Source of the DNA: Paenibacillus dendritiformis
GTDB taxonomy: Bacteria; Bacillota; Bacilli; Paenibacillales; Paenibacillaceae
Direction of reading: 5' to 3'
DNA: 64,000 nucleotides
Assembly: GCF_021654795.1 (NCBI RefSeq)
Contig: NZ_AP025344.1
Span: 620,001-684,000, forward strand
Below the pieces are notes generated by a model. It worked only from the letters and a program-made list of their open reading frames with translations, ran no database searches and was not told the DNA's origin. The stretch's first letter is position 1. Each line of letters opens with the position of its first letter. The translations under genes were made by a program, and so were the position numbers. Of this stretch, positions 25,217-33,673 are shown piece after piece.

Positions 25217-26674
25217 ATGTTCAACGATTTCAAGCTCGTAGATGGACGTCCCGCTTCCGTTCAAGTGAAGGACTATATCAAAGAGTTGATATATAAAGGA
25301 ATTTTGCGCGCCGATCAGAAGCTCCCTTCGACCCGCGAGTTCGCCTCCTTATGGCAATTGAGCCGCAACACGGTCATGACGGCCTACCGGGAGCTGGAGG
25401 ACGAAGGACTGATTCATTCCGTGGCGGGCAAAGGCAGCTATGTGGCGCAGGAGGTCGTGCCGGCCGTGGACGGCGCGCGGCTGGAGTGGAGGGATAGGAT
25501 CGGGGCATGCGCGCGCACGGCCGAGGAGCTCGATCTGATGAAGCATGGCGTTCGCTGGGAGAAGGGGATGATTTCGTTCACGAGCATTGCCCCGGACGAG
25601 AAGCTGTTCGATCTGGACAATGTGAAGCGGGCCTTTCTCGATCGGATGTCGCTCGAAGGCGAGATATTGCTGAACTATGGCTATGCGAAAGGCTACAAGC
25701 CGTTAATCGACTGCCTGCTCCGGTACATGGAGACGAAGGGCGTGGACTTGTCCGGCAAAGATTTGCTGGTGACGAATGGCTTTACCGAAGGGCTCGATCT
25801 AGTCCTCTCGGCCCTGCGCAAGCCGCACGGGCGCGTGCTGTGCGAGAACCCGACCCATCATACGGCGATCAAGCTGTTCAAGATGCACGGCCTGGAGATC
25901 ACCGGAGTCGCCATGCAGGAGGACGGACTCCAACTGGAGGAGCTGGAGCGGGAATTGGCCCGACAGTCCTTCGACCTGGCTTATCTCATTCCGTCCTATC
26001 ATAATCCGACCGGGATCGTCATGTCCCCGGAGAAGCGGATGGAGGCCTTGCGCCTGTTCGGCGATTACCATATTCCGGTGATCGAGGACGGCTTCAACGA
26101 GGAGCTGCGCTATTCCGGCTCGCACGTCGCCCCGATGATTGCCTGCGGCGGCAGCGGGAACAACGTAGTCTACATCGGCAGCTATTCGAAGGTGCTGTTC
26201 CCGGGGATTCGCGTAGGCTGGGTGCTGGCGGATCGGGAGCTCGTCGATTATTTGGAGAGCATGAAGCGGGCGCGGAGCATTCATACGTCTACGTTGGATC
26301 AGGCGATTTTATATCAATACTTGCATAACGGAAATTTCGAAAAGTATATCAAGCGGGCCCGAAACGCTTACAAGCGCAAATACGAGCTGGCCGTGCAATG
26401 GTGCCGGGAGCATATTCCGTTCGCCAGGCTGAGCGGCGACGGCGGACTGCACTTATTCATCGAACTTCACGAATCATTGGCCGCGCGCGATGTGCTCGGC
26501 GCGTGCGTGCGGCAAGGCGTTGTCTTTACGCCGGGCGATATTTTCCATACCGACGGCTCCGGCGCCAATACGTTCCGGCTCGGCTTCTCGCGCGTCTCGG
26601 AAGGGGAATTGGAGGCGGGCATCGCGACGATAGGCAGGACGGTCAGGCAGCTCATGGGGGAGGTAACGGGATGA
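25217..26674 (+). CDS. MocR/GntR-type PLP-dependent regulator (DdlR-like)
   Basis: 485 residues. The N-terminal GntR winged helix (about 10-78; LPSTREFASLWQLSRNTVMT) is joined to a class I aminotransferase-like domain whose PLP lysine is Lys325 in GSYSKVLFPGIRVGW; Asn263 (YHNPTG) and Asp291 are also kept. MocR proteins use PLP-bound amino acids as signals. The stop overlaps the start of a D-Ala-D-Ala ligase gene (ATGA). DdlR of Brevibacillus, a MocR protein controlling ddl, is the likely functional counterpart, sensing a D-alanine-related ligand. In many genomes the pair is divergent; here it is co-directional. Confidence 0.87.
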   Translation: MFNDFKLVDGRPASVQVKDYIKELIYKGILRADQKLPSTREFASLWQLSRNTVMTAYRELEDEGLIHSVAGKGSYVAQEVVPAVDGARLEWRDRIGACARTAEELDLMKHGVRWEKGMISFTSIAPDEKLFDLDNVKRAFLDRMSLEGEILLNYGYAKGYKPLIDCLLRYMETKGVDLSGKDLLVTNGFTEGLDLVLSALRKPHGRVLCENPTHHTAIKLFKMHGLEITGVAMQEDGLQLEELERELARQSFDLAYLIPSYHNPTGIVMSPEKRMEALRLFGDYHIPVIEDGFNEELRYSGSHVAPMIACGGSGNNVVYIGSYSKVLFPGIRVGWVLADRELVDYLESMKRARSIHTSTLDQAILYQYLHNGNFEKYIKRARNAYKRKYELAVQWCREHIPFARLSGDGGLHLFIELHESLAARDVLGACVRQGVVFTPGDIFHTDGSGANTFRLGFSRVSEGELEAGIATIGRTVRQLMGEVTG

Positions 26675-27609
26675 AGGCGATCAAAGTCGGCGTGATTATG
26701 GGAGGCGTCTCCTCTGAACGCCAAGTGTCGCTTATGACGGGGAAGGAAATGATGGCGAATCTGGATTACAAATATGAAGCGGTCCCCATCGAACTGAATT
26801 CCACGGAGGAACTGATCGACAAGGTCAAAGGGATCGATATCGCCCTGTTGGCGCTGCATGGGAAATACGGCAAGGACGGAACGGTGCAGGGCACGCTGGA
26901 GACGCTAGGCATCCCCTATACCGGATCGGGCGTCTTATCCAGCAGCCTGTGCATGGATAAAGAACTGACGAAGAAAATCATCCGCTTCGAGGGATTGGCG
27001 ACCCCGGACTGGATGCTGATTGCTTCGCTCGATGAGCTCGACACGGTAGCGGTCGGCCGGCAGCTCGGCTACCCTGTCGTCGTGAAGCCGAATACGGGCG
27101 GCTCCAGCATCGGCGTGCAGATTGCGGACGGCCCGGACCGTCTCCGTCAAGCCGTCGCGGACGCGCTGGCGTGGGACCGGGAGGTGCTGCTGGAGCAATA
27201 TGTCGCCGGGGACGAGATTACGTGCCCGGTGCTGAATGGAACGCTGCTGCCGACCGTATCGATTAAGGCCAAGGCTCATTTCTTCGACTATTCATCCAAA
27301 TATTGCGACGGCGGGGCGGAGGAGGAGGCCGTCGAATTGCCGGAGCCCTATGGCACGGCGGTTCGCGAGGCCGCCCTCCGAATCTATAAGGCCATGAAGT
27401 GCAGCGTGTATGCCCGCATCGACATGATGCTGGCCGGCGGGACTCCCTATGTATTGGAAGTCAACACGCTTCCGGGACTGACCAAGAACAGCTTGCTCCC
27501 GACAAGCGCCAAAGCGGCGGGCCTTTCTTACAGCCGTCTGCTGGATGAAATCATAACGCTATCCTTGCAGGCCAGAACGGCAGAAGAGGCAGGTCTCCCT
27601 GGACGATAA
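26671..27609 (+). CDS. ddl: D-alanine--D-alanine ligase
   Basis: 312 residues, an ATP-grasp ligase of normal Ddl length. The N-terminal GGVSSERQVSLMTG motif, GKYGKDGTVQGTLETLGIPY, the ATP loop KPNTGGSSIGV (about 130-140) and the C-terminal LEVNTLPGLTKNSLLP segment that binds Mg-ATP and the second D-Ala are all present. It makes the dipeptide for peptidoglycan precursors in the cytoplasm. The ATG lies in the stop of the MocR gene, so expression is coupled. Whether it is the main Ddl or a stress-induced second copy cannot be told. D-Ala versus D-Lac/D-Ser preference was not resolved. Confidence 0.92.
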   Translation: MKAIKVGVIMGGVSSERQVSLMTGKEMMANLDYKYEAVPIELNSTEELIDKVKGIDIALLALHGKYGKDGTVQGTLETLGIPYTGSGVLSSSLCMDKELTKKIIRFEGLATPDWMLIASLDELDTVAVGRQLGYPVVVKPNTGGSSIGVQIADGPDRLRQAVADALAWDREVLLEQYVAGDEITCPVLNGTLLPTVSIKAKAHFFDYSSKYCDGGAEEEAVELPEPYGTAVREAALRIYKAMKCSVYARIDMMLAGGTPYVLEVNTLPGLTKNSLLPTSAKAAGLSYSRLLDEIITLSLQARTAEEAGLPGR

Positions 27610-27694
27610 ACGCCCGGAGATCTGCTTCTTTGTTAACTGAATCTCCCAAAACCCCATGAACTTTCTCGACGGCCCGGGGCTTGAACATGTGGAG

Positions 27695-27880
27695 GAAATT
27701 GCTGCTATTTTACAGGATTTTCGGCTCAATGCGTCCGCATCCCGAGGAATTGCTGCACAGCTGCATTATTTTAGGCCCTTTTGCTCCATGGCGAAGTGAA
27801 ACGGGTGAAATTGCTGCAGTTTTGCAGGAATCCCTTTCTACTGAAGGCGTCCTTATCGAATTGCTGTATTGATGCAGGAT
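27695..27880 (+). repeat. Four degenerate copies of a hairpin-forming intergenic repeat
   Basis: Copies start at about 27,695, 27,746, 27,807 and 27,858 (steps of 51, 61 and 51 bases). The consensus is GAAATTGCTGCAnTTTTGCA followed by GGA; each holds a small CTGCA...TGCAG hairpin. The spacers differ. No coding sense was found. This resembles short dispersed repeats found between Paenibacillus genes. Confidence 0.7.
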
Positions 27881-28393
27881 TTAGCTTAGCGAGTAGACTT
27901 ATATGAAAAAAATATCAACTTTTGCGGATTTCGCTTATTGGCTCGGCGTGTCTGAAAAGTAGTTTGGCGGATTTCGTCTACCGGATAGACGTTTCCAGGG
28001 AAAATGTGCAGTTTTCAGGCACTCCGATCAGAGCGGGTTAAATCCATTTTTCTACGGAGAGACGAGACCAAATGGAGCACCTTGAATAACTGTCTCCAAC
28101 GGCTTGCTTTTCCCCGCAGTCGCGCCCGGACAACCCGGCCTTCACATATGTGCTGCCGTCCGTTCCGTCTATTGCCGGCCTCGCTCCGAATTCGCGCCGA
28201 CCTCGCCCCGAACTCGTCTTGAACTCGTTCCTAGCCCGCCCCGAGCTCGCCGTGTAGGGCCTAATCTGGCGCATTGGAGAAGCGGAAAGGACAAAATGTC
28301 CCTTACAGGCGGCGGAGGATCTGCATTATATGTAAAAACCGCTAGATGGGACTAAGACGAACGCCCGCAACAGGGCTGGAGGAGAGGTGCGCG
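27881..28393. other. Long intergenic region with further short repeats, no gene
   Basis: GCGGATTTCG occurs at about 27,935 and 27,966 as a direct repeat. Bases ~28,175-28,255 hold loose tandem variants of CTCGCCCCGAACTCG. No frame with a ribosome-binding site or protein-like composition was found. The following gene's leader (GGAGGAGAGG) ends the region. Confidence 0.5.
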
Positions 28394-29212
28394 ATGAAGA
28401 AATGCATTGTGTTCGCCAACTGCCATGGCATTCCGATTCGCAAATATTTGGCTTCGTCGGCGACGTTCCGGCAATTGTACGAATTGGTAGAGGTGCCGAT
28501 GATTCAGGTATGCAATCAAGCCACCGGCATCGGCGATCATCTGCTGAGCCAATGCGATCTGTTCATCTATATGAGAACGGGCCATGCCTTCGGGCCTTAT
28601 CTGTCCACCGATTATATATTGACCAGACTGCCGGGCCATTGCGTCCGCATCAGCATCGGCAATGCCTATTTCATGTCCTATTATCCTCAATTCATCCCGG
28701 ACAATAAGGAGCCGCTGTTCGCCTATGCGGATCAGAATGTCATCCGCTTGCTGCAAGCGGGAGCAAGCAAGGAGATGATTATCACCCACTTATCTGACGA
28801 AAATCTATACTCCGCTGCGTTCCTGCACCAATATCATCATGATTTCATGCTCAATCTGCGGAGCCGGGAAGCGGGGATCGATATCCCTCTGGCTGATTTC
28901 ATCGAACAGAACTTCCGGCAGGCTCACTTATTCGCCACGATATGCCATCCACGGTATCAGATTATACAGTACTTGGCGATGAACATATTGGAGAAGCTTG
29001 GCATCTCGGGCGAGGAGATTGCGGATGTCGTTCACGACACGGACTTCGTCGATCTGATTCACCCGATATACCCGAGCGTGATCAAGCATCTGGGGCTGAG
29101 CTTCGTGCAGCCGGAAGACCGGGTCTACACCTTGGGCAGTGAAATCCTGACCTTCCCGGAATATATCTCGCGGTATGTCGATTATCATGCGCTAGCGATG
29201 CGAGGGTTCTAA
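28394..29212 (+). CDS. WcbI-like protein (putative polysaccharide-modifying acetyltransferase)
   Basis: 272 residues from the ATG at 28,394, nine bases after GGAGGAGAGG. The N-terminus IVFANCHGIPIRKYL fits the 'NCQ...L' opening of the WcbI family, and a late segment reads DLIHPIYPSVIKHLGLSF, like the 'HP....V...LG' of that family. WcbI proteins occur in capsule and exopolysaccharide loci as putative acetyltransferases. Here the gene stands alone, with long repeat-rich or decayed DNA on both sides, so its partners are elsewhere or lost. Assignment is from motif memory only. Confidence 0.5.
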   Translation: MKKCIVFANCHGIPIRKYLASSATFRQLYELVEVPMIQVCNQATGIGDHLLSQCDLFIYMRTGHAFGPYLSTDYILTRLPGHCVRISIGNAYFMSYYPQFIPDNKEPLFAYADQNVIRLLQAGASKEMIITHLSDENLYSAAFLHQYHHDFMLNLRSREAGIDIPLADFIEQNFRQAHLFATICHPRYQIIQYLAMNILEKLGISGEEIADVVHDTDFVDLIHPIYPSVIKHLGLSFVQPEDRVYTLGSEILTFPEYISRYVDYHALAMRGF

Positions 29213-29225
29213 AAAAAGTTCATAA

Positions 29226-29600
29226 TCATGGGGCGGTCCCAAACGTAGTTTTTCGGTACAGTGAGACCCCTCCTTTTTTCTCAATGGAAATGTGTTTCCT
29301 CTGATAAATACAGGCACCGTAGAAACATAGCTTATATTTTCCGTTCTCGCCTCAATAGATATAGACAGATCGAGTACCGGCGTAACACTATCGCGATTCG
29401 CCCGAAGCGCAACTCAAAAACCATTGCTTTCCGGGTTGTCAACCGTATTTTCCAAATGATTTTTGTAATAATACGGGCCTGCCTTTTTAAGTACTTCATT
29501 CCCATCTGCAATCCCGATGATTTTTTCTTGGCAATCGAGGAGGCTTCGGCATAAGCCTGGAGCGGAACGGAAGCGATCCCAGGATGGCAGAAAGTCCGAT
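29226..29600 (-). pseudogene. Truncated, stop-interrupted gene of unknown function
   Basis: Read on the minus strand, one frame gives protein-like sequence: LLDCQEKIIGIADGNEVLKK then AGPYYYKNHLENTVDNPESN, a TGA at 29,414-29,416, then VALRANRDSVTPVLDLSISI and NISYVSTVPVFIRGNTFPLR to a TGA at 29,226-29,228. A single internal stop breaks it. The 5' end fades at about 29,600, right beside direct repeat copy 1 (from 29,607), so the gene looks cut at the repeat. Not recognised. Confidence 0.45.
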
Positions 29601-29606
29601 TACAAG

Positions 29607-29712
29607 ACGGCATAAGGAGAATTGTTATATTCTGCAGCAATCATGTTACTAGCGGAGGATAATCAAAAACGAGCGCCCCCTGCACAGTTCAGGGGACGCT
29701 CGCCGCCGCATG
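29607..29712. repeat. Direct repeat copy 1 flanking the hemolysin gene
   Basis: Shares with copy 2 (30,779-30,869) the order ACGGCATAAGGA, TTGTTATATT, AGCAATCATGTTA, AAAAACGAGCGCCCCCTG, ACAGTTCAGGGG and GCTCGCCG, differing by a few substitutions and a ~15-base insertion. Its core GAGCGCCCCCTG...CAGGGGACGCTC is a terminator-like hairpin just after the toxin gene's stop. Confidence 0.8.
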
Positions 29713-29745
29713 TTCATCTTATTTGATTTATAGTGACGATCCTCA

Positions 29746-30717
29746 TTAATCAATCTCTATTAATTTATGATTTGTCCAATCAAGTATATATTTTGTAGTA
29801 AAGGTTGAATGGGAGGTGTCTTTTTCATTGTCTCCTACCCAATAACCAAGTCCAAATAGTTCACTATGCCATTGCAGCTTATAGCTATCTTGTGTTCTTC
29901 CTAAATGTACGGTTAATGGAGAAGTGGACTCCGTTTTATCGGCAATGACAACGGCGACAACGGCAGGAGAAAAGCTATAGGCCGCTAAAGCAGGCATCTG
30001 ATCGCTGGAAAGAAAATTATCTTTTGCCCAGACTTGGCCGTTACGAGATTTACTAAAAAGCTCATTGCCATAAGGCGGAGTTTTTGAATCTCTATTATAT
30101 GGCCCCCATCCTTGGTTCATAGTAGATACAAAAGGTACTGTCCATTCCACTTTTTTATTCGTATCGGTTTTTAAATTCGTTTTGTAGTCTGCTTGTTCAT
30201 AAGACACGGAGGTTGACCAATTGTTACTGCTGTTCGGGACACTGCCTATTGCACCGCCAATAGTATATCCAATGGTAGAGGATACCGTTTTTTTATCAAT
30301 GGTATTCGTAGGAGATACTTTGAAAAAATCCCCGCTCCCGTCTAATTCCATGGCAATCCGATAAGAAGATGCCCAATTCATTGTCGCTCGATAATATCCA
30401 GGATACGAATCCTGTTCAGGAAAATAGATTTTTCTGTCTGCGTCAATGTTGCTTCCTTCTGTAGTAATGACTGCAATTTGTTTATTATTATGAGGATCGT
30501 CAATAAAGGAAACAGAAAGAGAGGTTTTTATTTTTTCATTGCCAAATCTTGTAGAAAAGTTATTGTATACCTTTGCGCCTTGTCCGATATCGATGGGAGA
30601 ATTTTTCGCTACTTGTGCAGAGACAGATGGTCCATTTAAGGTTAGAGAACCTAGTAAAATGGCAACTGCGGTAATGCTTTTAAAAAATAGGGGTGACCTT
30701 TTTTTCTTTTTTGTCAT
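29746..30717 (-). CDS. Beta-barrel pore-forming toxin, leukocidin/alpha-hemolysin family
   Basis: 323 residues from the ATG at 30,717 (GGAG eight bases upstream; a GTG at 30,726 is less likely). Signal peptide to about residue 34 (ends SVSAQ). The family is clear from SFIDDPHNNKQIAVITTEGS near the amino latch/beta sandwich, the stem region (about 140-180, two amphipathic strands around GAIGSVPNSSNNW), NQGWGPYNRDSKTPPYGNEL with FSKSRNG (near 210-235, matching NQNWGPYDRDS..P.YGN of S. aureus alpha-toxin), AKDNFLSSDQMPAL, FSPAVVAVV and a C-terminal LDWTNHKL. Length fits the single-component type (alpha-toxin, HlyII, CytK, NetB). Codon use is AT-rich, unlike neighbours, and ~100-bp direct repeats bracket the gene, suggesting transfer. 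Confidence 0.9.
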   Translation of the reverse strand: MTKKKKRSPLFFKSITAVAILLGSLTLNGPSVSAQVAKNSPIDIGQGAKVYNNFSTRFGNEKIKTSLSVSFIDDPHNNKQIAVITTEGSNIDADRKIYFPEQDSYPGYYRATMNWASSYRIAMELDGSGDFFKVSPTNTIDKKTVSSTIGYTIGGAIGSVPNSSNNWSTSVSYEQADYKTNLKTDTNKKVEWTVPFVSTMNQGWGPYNRDSKTPPYGNELFSKSRNGQVWAKDNFLSSDQMPALAAYSFSPAVVAVVIADKTESTSPLTVHLGRTQDSYKLQWHSELFGLGYWVGDNEKDTSHSTFTTKYILDWTNHKLIEID

Positions 30718-30741
30718 ATGCTTCACTCCATTCTTTTTCTT

Positions 30742-30757
30742 CGATTAAGATTAATCG
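30742..30757. promoter_or_regulatory. Palindrome upstream of the hemolysin gene
   Basis: CGATTAAGATTAATCG (two 7-base arms around GA) lies 25-40 bases before the toxin's start codon. It is in the right place for an operator; the regulator is not in the window. Confidence 0.45.
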
Positions 30758-30778
30758 TAGCATAGCTGCTGTCACCTC

Positions 30779-30869
30779 ACGGCATAAGGATTGTTATATT
30801 TTGTAGCAATCATGTTAAAACAAAAAACGAGCGCCCCCTGGACAGTTCAGGGGCGCTCGCCGTTGTATG
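30779..30869. repeat. Direct repeat copy 2 flanking the hemolysin gene
   Basis: Second copy of the repeat at 29,607-29,712, same orientation, upstream of the toxin promoter region. Its core GAGCGCCCCCTGGACAGTTC then AGGGGCGCTC is a perfect hairpin. Here it also lies downstream of hemL and may be that gene's terminator. Confidence 0.8.
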
Positions 30870-30915
30870 ATCAACCTAGGGGATTGATTGATACAGTTTT
30901 TTCCAAAACAATAAG

Positions 30916-31020
30916 AAATAGACCGCCCCGGTCAAGGCTCGGTCTATTTCAACTTCCGATAGCCACCGCCTTTGAAGCGGCTGCCATGCAAGGGAAGCAG
31001 CTGCAACTGCTTCCCTTTTT
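30916..31020. terminator. Two hairpins downstream of hemL
   Basis: AAATAGACCG/CGGTCTATTT (30,916-30,925 and 30,940-30,949) is a perfect 10-bp stem. AGGGAAGCAG/CTGCTTCCCT (30,991-31,000 and 31,007-31,016) is another, with T5 on the plus strand. Both lie after the hemL stop, so the first probably ends that transcript. No gene lies between 30,718 and 31,092. Confidence 0.6.
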
Positions 31021-31092
31021 AGTGTATTCCCTTATATCTAATTCCATTCTACTTGAAAAACGTTACGTTTTTCAAGTCTTCATGCCTATGAA

Positions 31093-32409
31093 TCAGAGCT
31101 TCATGCGGCGGAACGATTCATGCGCCGCTTCGATCGTGCGATCGATTTCCTCGCCGGTATGGGCCGTCGTCAGGAACCAGGCCTCATACTTCGAAGGCGC
31201 GAGGCAGATGCCCTGGTCGAGCATATGGCGGAAGAAGGCGGCGAAGGCTTCGCTGTCCGTATCCTGGGCTTCCTCGTAGTTCGTCACCGGATGATCGCAG
31301 AAATGCGTCGAGAACGATCCGCGAATCCGGTTGATCGTGAGCGGAATGCCGTATCGATCGGCCCCTTCCTGAATGCCTTCCGTCAGGCGGACGGTCAGCT
31401 CCTCCATGCGTTCATAGACGCCGGGCTCGGAGAGCACCTCCAGGCAGGCGATGCCTGCCGAGATCGAGGCAGGGTTGCCGGCCATCGTGCCTGCCTGGTA
31501 CGCAGGGCCGAGCGGAGCCACCTGCTCCATGACGTGCTTCCGCCCGCCGTAGGCGCCGATCGGCAGTCCGCCGCCGATAATCTTGCCCATCGCGGTCAGA
31601 TCCGGCTCGATGGCCGCATGATCCGGGAAGGCGCCATACGTCTGCGCCGAGCCGTAATGGAAGCGGAACGCGCTGATGACCTCGTCGTAGATGACGAGGG
31701 AGCCGTTCGCGCGCGCGAGCCGGCAGAGCCCTTCCAGGAAGCCGGGCTTCGGCATGACCATGCCGAAGTTGCCCACGATGGGCTCGACCATGACGGCGGC
31801 CACATCATCGCCCCAGCGCTCAAGCGCAGCCTGCAGGCTGTCCAGGTCATTGAACGGCACGGTAATGACCTCCTGGGCGATGCTGGCCGGAATGCCGGCG
31901 CTGTCCGGCACGCCGAGCGTGGACGGGCCGGAGCCGGCCGCCACGAGCACGAGGTCGGAGTGGCCGTGGTAGCAGCCGGCGAACTTGATGACCTTCTCGC
32001 GCTTCGTGTAGGCGCGGGCGACCCGGATCGTCGTCATGACGGCCTCGGTGCCGGAGTTGACGAAGCGGACCTTGTCCATGGAAGGGACCGCTTCCTTCAG
32101 CATGCGGGCCAGCTTGATCTCCAGCTCGGTCGGCGTGCCGTAGAGCGTGCCGTTCCGGGCGGCACGCACGATCGCTTCCGTCACGTGAGGGTGGGCATGC
32201 CCCGTAATAATCGGGCCGTAAGCGGCCAAATAATCGATGTACCGGTTCCCGTCCACATCCCAGAAATGAGCGCCCTGCGCGCGATCCATGAAGACGGGAG
32301 CGCCGCCGCCTACTGCCTTGAAGGAGCGGGACGGACTGTTCACGCCTCCGACGATATGCTGCAGCGCTTCTTCATACAATTGGGCGGAACGTTGTCGGTT
32401 CGTAGTCAT
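31093..32409 (-). CDS. hemL: Glutamate-1-semialdehyde 2,1-aminomutase
   Basis: 438 residues, the normal length. A class III PLP aminotransferase fold with Lys276 in [19 protein letters not shown] as Schiff-base lysine, NSGTEA at 118-123, GCYHGHSD near 145-152 and YDEVISAFR near 241-249. It makes 5-aminolevulinate from glutamate-1-semialdehyde in C5 heme biosynthesis. The start codon overlaps the stop of the LytR-CpsA-Psr gene (ATGA), and no other heme gene is nearby, so it may be a second, GsaB-type copy. Confidence 0.93.
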   Translation of the reverse strand: MTTNRQRSAQLYEEALQHIVGGVNSPSRSFKAVGGGAPVFMDRAQGAHFWDVDGNRYIDYLAAYGPIITGHAHPHVTEAIVRAARNGTLYGTPTELEIKLARMLKEAVPSMDKVRFVNSGTEAVMTTIRVARAYTKREKVIKFAGCYHGHSDLVLVAAGSGPSTLGVPDSAGIPASIAQEVITVPFNDLDSLQAALERWGDDVAAVMVEPIVGNFGMVMPKPGFLEGLCRLARANGSLVIYDEVISAFRFHYGSAQTYGAFPDHAAIEPDLTAMGKIIGGGLPIGAYGGRKHVMEQVAPLGPAYQAGTMAGNPASISAGIACLEVLSEPGVYERMEELTVRLTEGIQEGADRYGIPLTINRIRGSFSTHFCDHPVTNYEEAQDTDSEAFAAFFRHMLDQGICLAPSKYEAWFLTTAHTGEEIDRTIEAAHESFRRMKL

Positions 32410-33416
32410 GGGGATGTATCTCCTTTATTGTCGTTGTTTTCTCCCGATGCGGAGTCCTCGATCTTGTCGTTCAGAGCATCTTGAATGTACTGCTTCAGCC
32501 GGTCATGGTCCAGGACTTGGAGCACGGCGGACTGATTGACCATCAGGTCGGCCACATTGTCCATCGGCGGAAGCTGATGGCTCGGACCGATCGTGCTGTC
32601 ATATCCGAGCGCGGCCAGCTTGATGAGATCATCGGCGGTCAGATTCGTCTCCACATAGGGGGAGACCTTATTGATGAGCGACGGAAGCTGGATGATCGAC
32701 CAGGCGGACTTGAGCTTGTCGGCCACGGCCGTCAGCAGCTCGCGCTGGCGCTTCGTGCGCGCGAAGTCAGACATGGCGTCATAACGGAATCGTACGTACA
32801 TGAGTGCGGTTTCGCCGTTCAAGATCTGCTTTCCTTTTTTCAGATTAATATCGAATTCATGGTTGTCTGCCTTGCTCGTATACTTCATATCCTTCTCGAC
32901 CTCGAATTCCACCCCGCCAATCGCATCGATTAACTGGATGAAGCCTTGAAAATCGGTATACACGTAATACTGGATGTCCAATCCGGTCAGATTGCCGACC
33001 GTCTTCATCGCCAGCTCCGGCCCGCCGTAGGCGAGAGCGGCATTGATGCGGTCCTTGCCGAACCCGGGAATATCGACGTAGGCATCCCGCAGAATGGAGA
33101 AGAGATGCGCTTTGTTCGCGGCCGGATCGAAGGATGCGAGCAGGAGCGAATCGGAGCGAGGAACCTCGTCCGGCTTCATCCCCCGCGAGTCGCCGCCCAG
33201 CAGCAAAATGTTGACGCGCTCCGAGCCTTCCCATTTCGGAGGCGCGACCTCCTTCGGTTCGGGGAGCTTGTTCACGACAGGCGCGAAGCGGGACTGATCC
33301 GGCGGCTTCTGGAGGCTGTTCAGACTATTGTACATCGCCCAGATGTAGTAACCGACGCTGCCAATGAGCAGTACGAGCAATACAACGAGTGCGTGCTTCC
33401 AATACTTTTTGATCAT
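32406..33416 (-). CDS. LytR-CpsA-Psr (LCP) family wall-polymer ligase
   Basis: 336 residues from the ATG at 33,416 (AAAGGA eight bases upstream; a longer frame from 33,479 has no site). One N-terminal membrane helix (about 8-27) precedes the extracytoplasmic LCP domain (about 70-290): [44 protein letters not shown] and [20 protein letters not shown] with its conserved arginines. LCP enzymes attach teichoic acids or capsule to peptidoglycan. It is translationally coupled to hemL, an unusual pairing in function. The 257 bases upstream hold the divergent start region of an ABC transporter operon. Confidence 0.9.
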   Translation of the reverse strand: MIKKYWKHALVVLLVLLIGSVGYYIWAMYNSLNSLQKPPDQSRFAPVVNKLPEPKEVAPPKWEGSERVNILLLGGDSRGMKPDEVPRSDSLLLASFDPAANKAHLFSILRDAYVDIPGFGKDRINAALAYGGPELAMKTVGNLTGLDIQYYVYTDFQGFIQLIDAIGGVEFEVEKDMKYTSKADNHEFDINLKKGKQILNGETALMYVRFRYDAMSDFARTKRQRELLTAVADKLKSAWSIIQLPSLINKVSPYVETNLTADDLIKLAALGYDSTIGPSHQLPPMDNVADLMVNQSAVLQVLDHDRLKQYIQDALNDKIEDSASGENNDNKGDTSP

Positions 33417-33673
33417 CGATAGGTCCTTTCCGCATCCGGCGGAGCAGTAAAATGATGGAGTCGTCTCCGGTGCATTCATTCAAGTCGATATACATGCTAT
33501 ATTAAAAGGTATGGATGTTATCCCCGCATCTTGTCTATTCATTATAAAATCTTTACGTTCCCAAAATCAATTCGGACCCCGGCCTGCCCGGGGAGACTCA
33601 AGCATATTAGCAAGGTTCGCTCCGCAGGGGACAACCAAAGGAGAACCAATCGGAAAGGGTGAGGCTGACAACG

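Noticed and set aside
27695..27880. CRISPR array candidate (four repeats at 51-61-base steps)
   Set aside because: Repeats are degenerate and uneven, few in number, without a leader or cas genes; better read as an intergenic repeat family.
29261..29554. 97-codon plus-strand frame after the WcbI-like gene
   Set aside because: The minus strand of the same DNA gives more protein-like sequence (the interrupted pseudogene); the plus frame is Arg-rich and lacks a start site.
31120..32484. 454-codon plus-strand frame opposite hemL
   Set aside because: Antisense shadow of a high-GC gene; hemL on the minus strand has all catalytic motifs.
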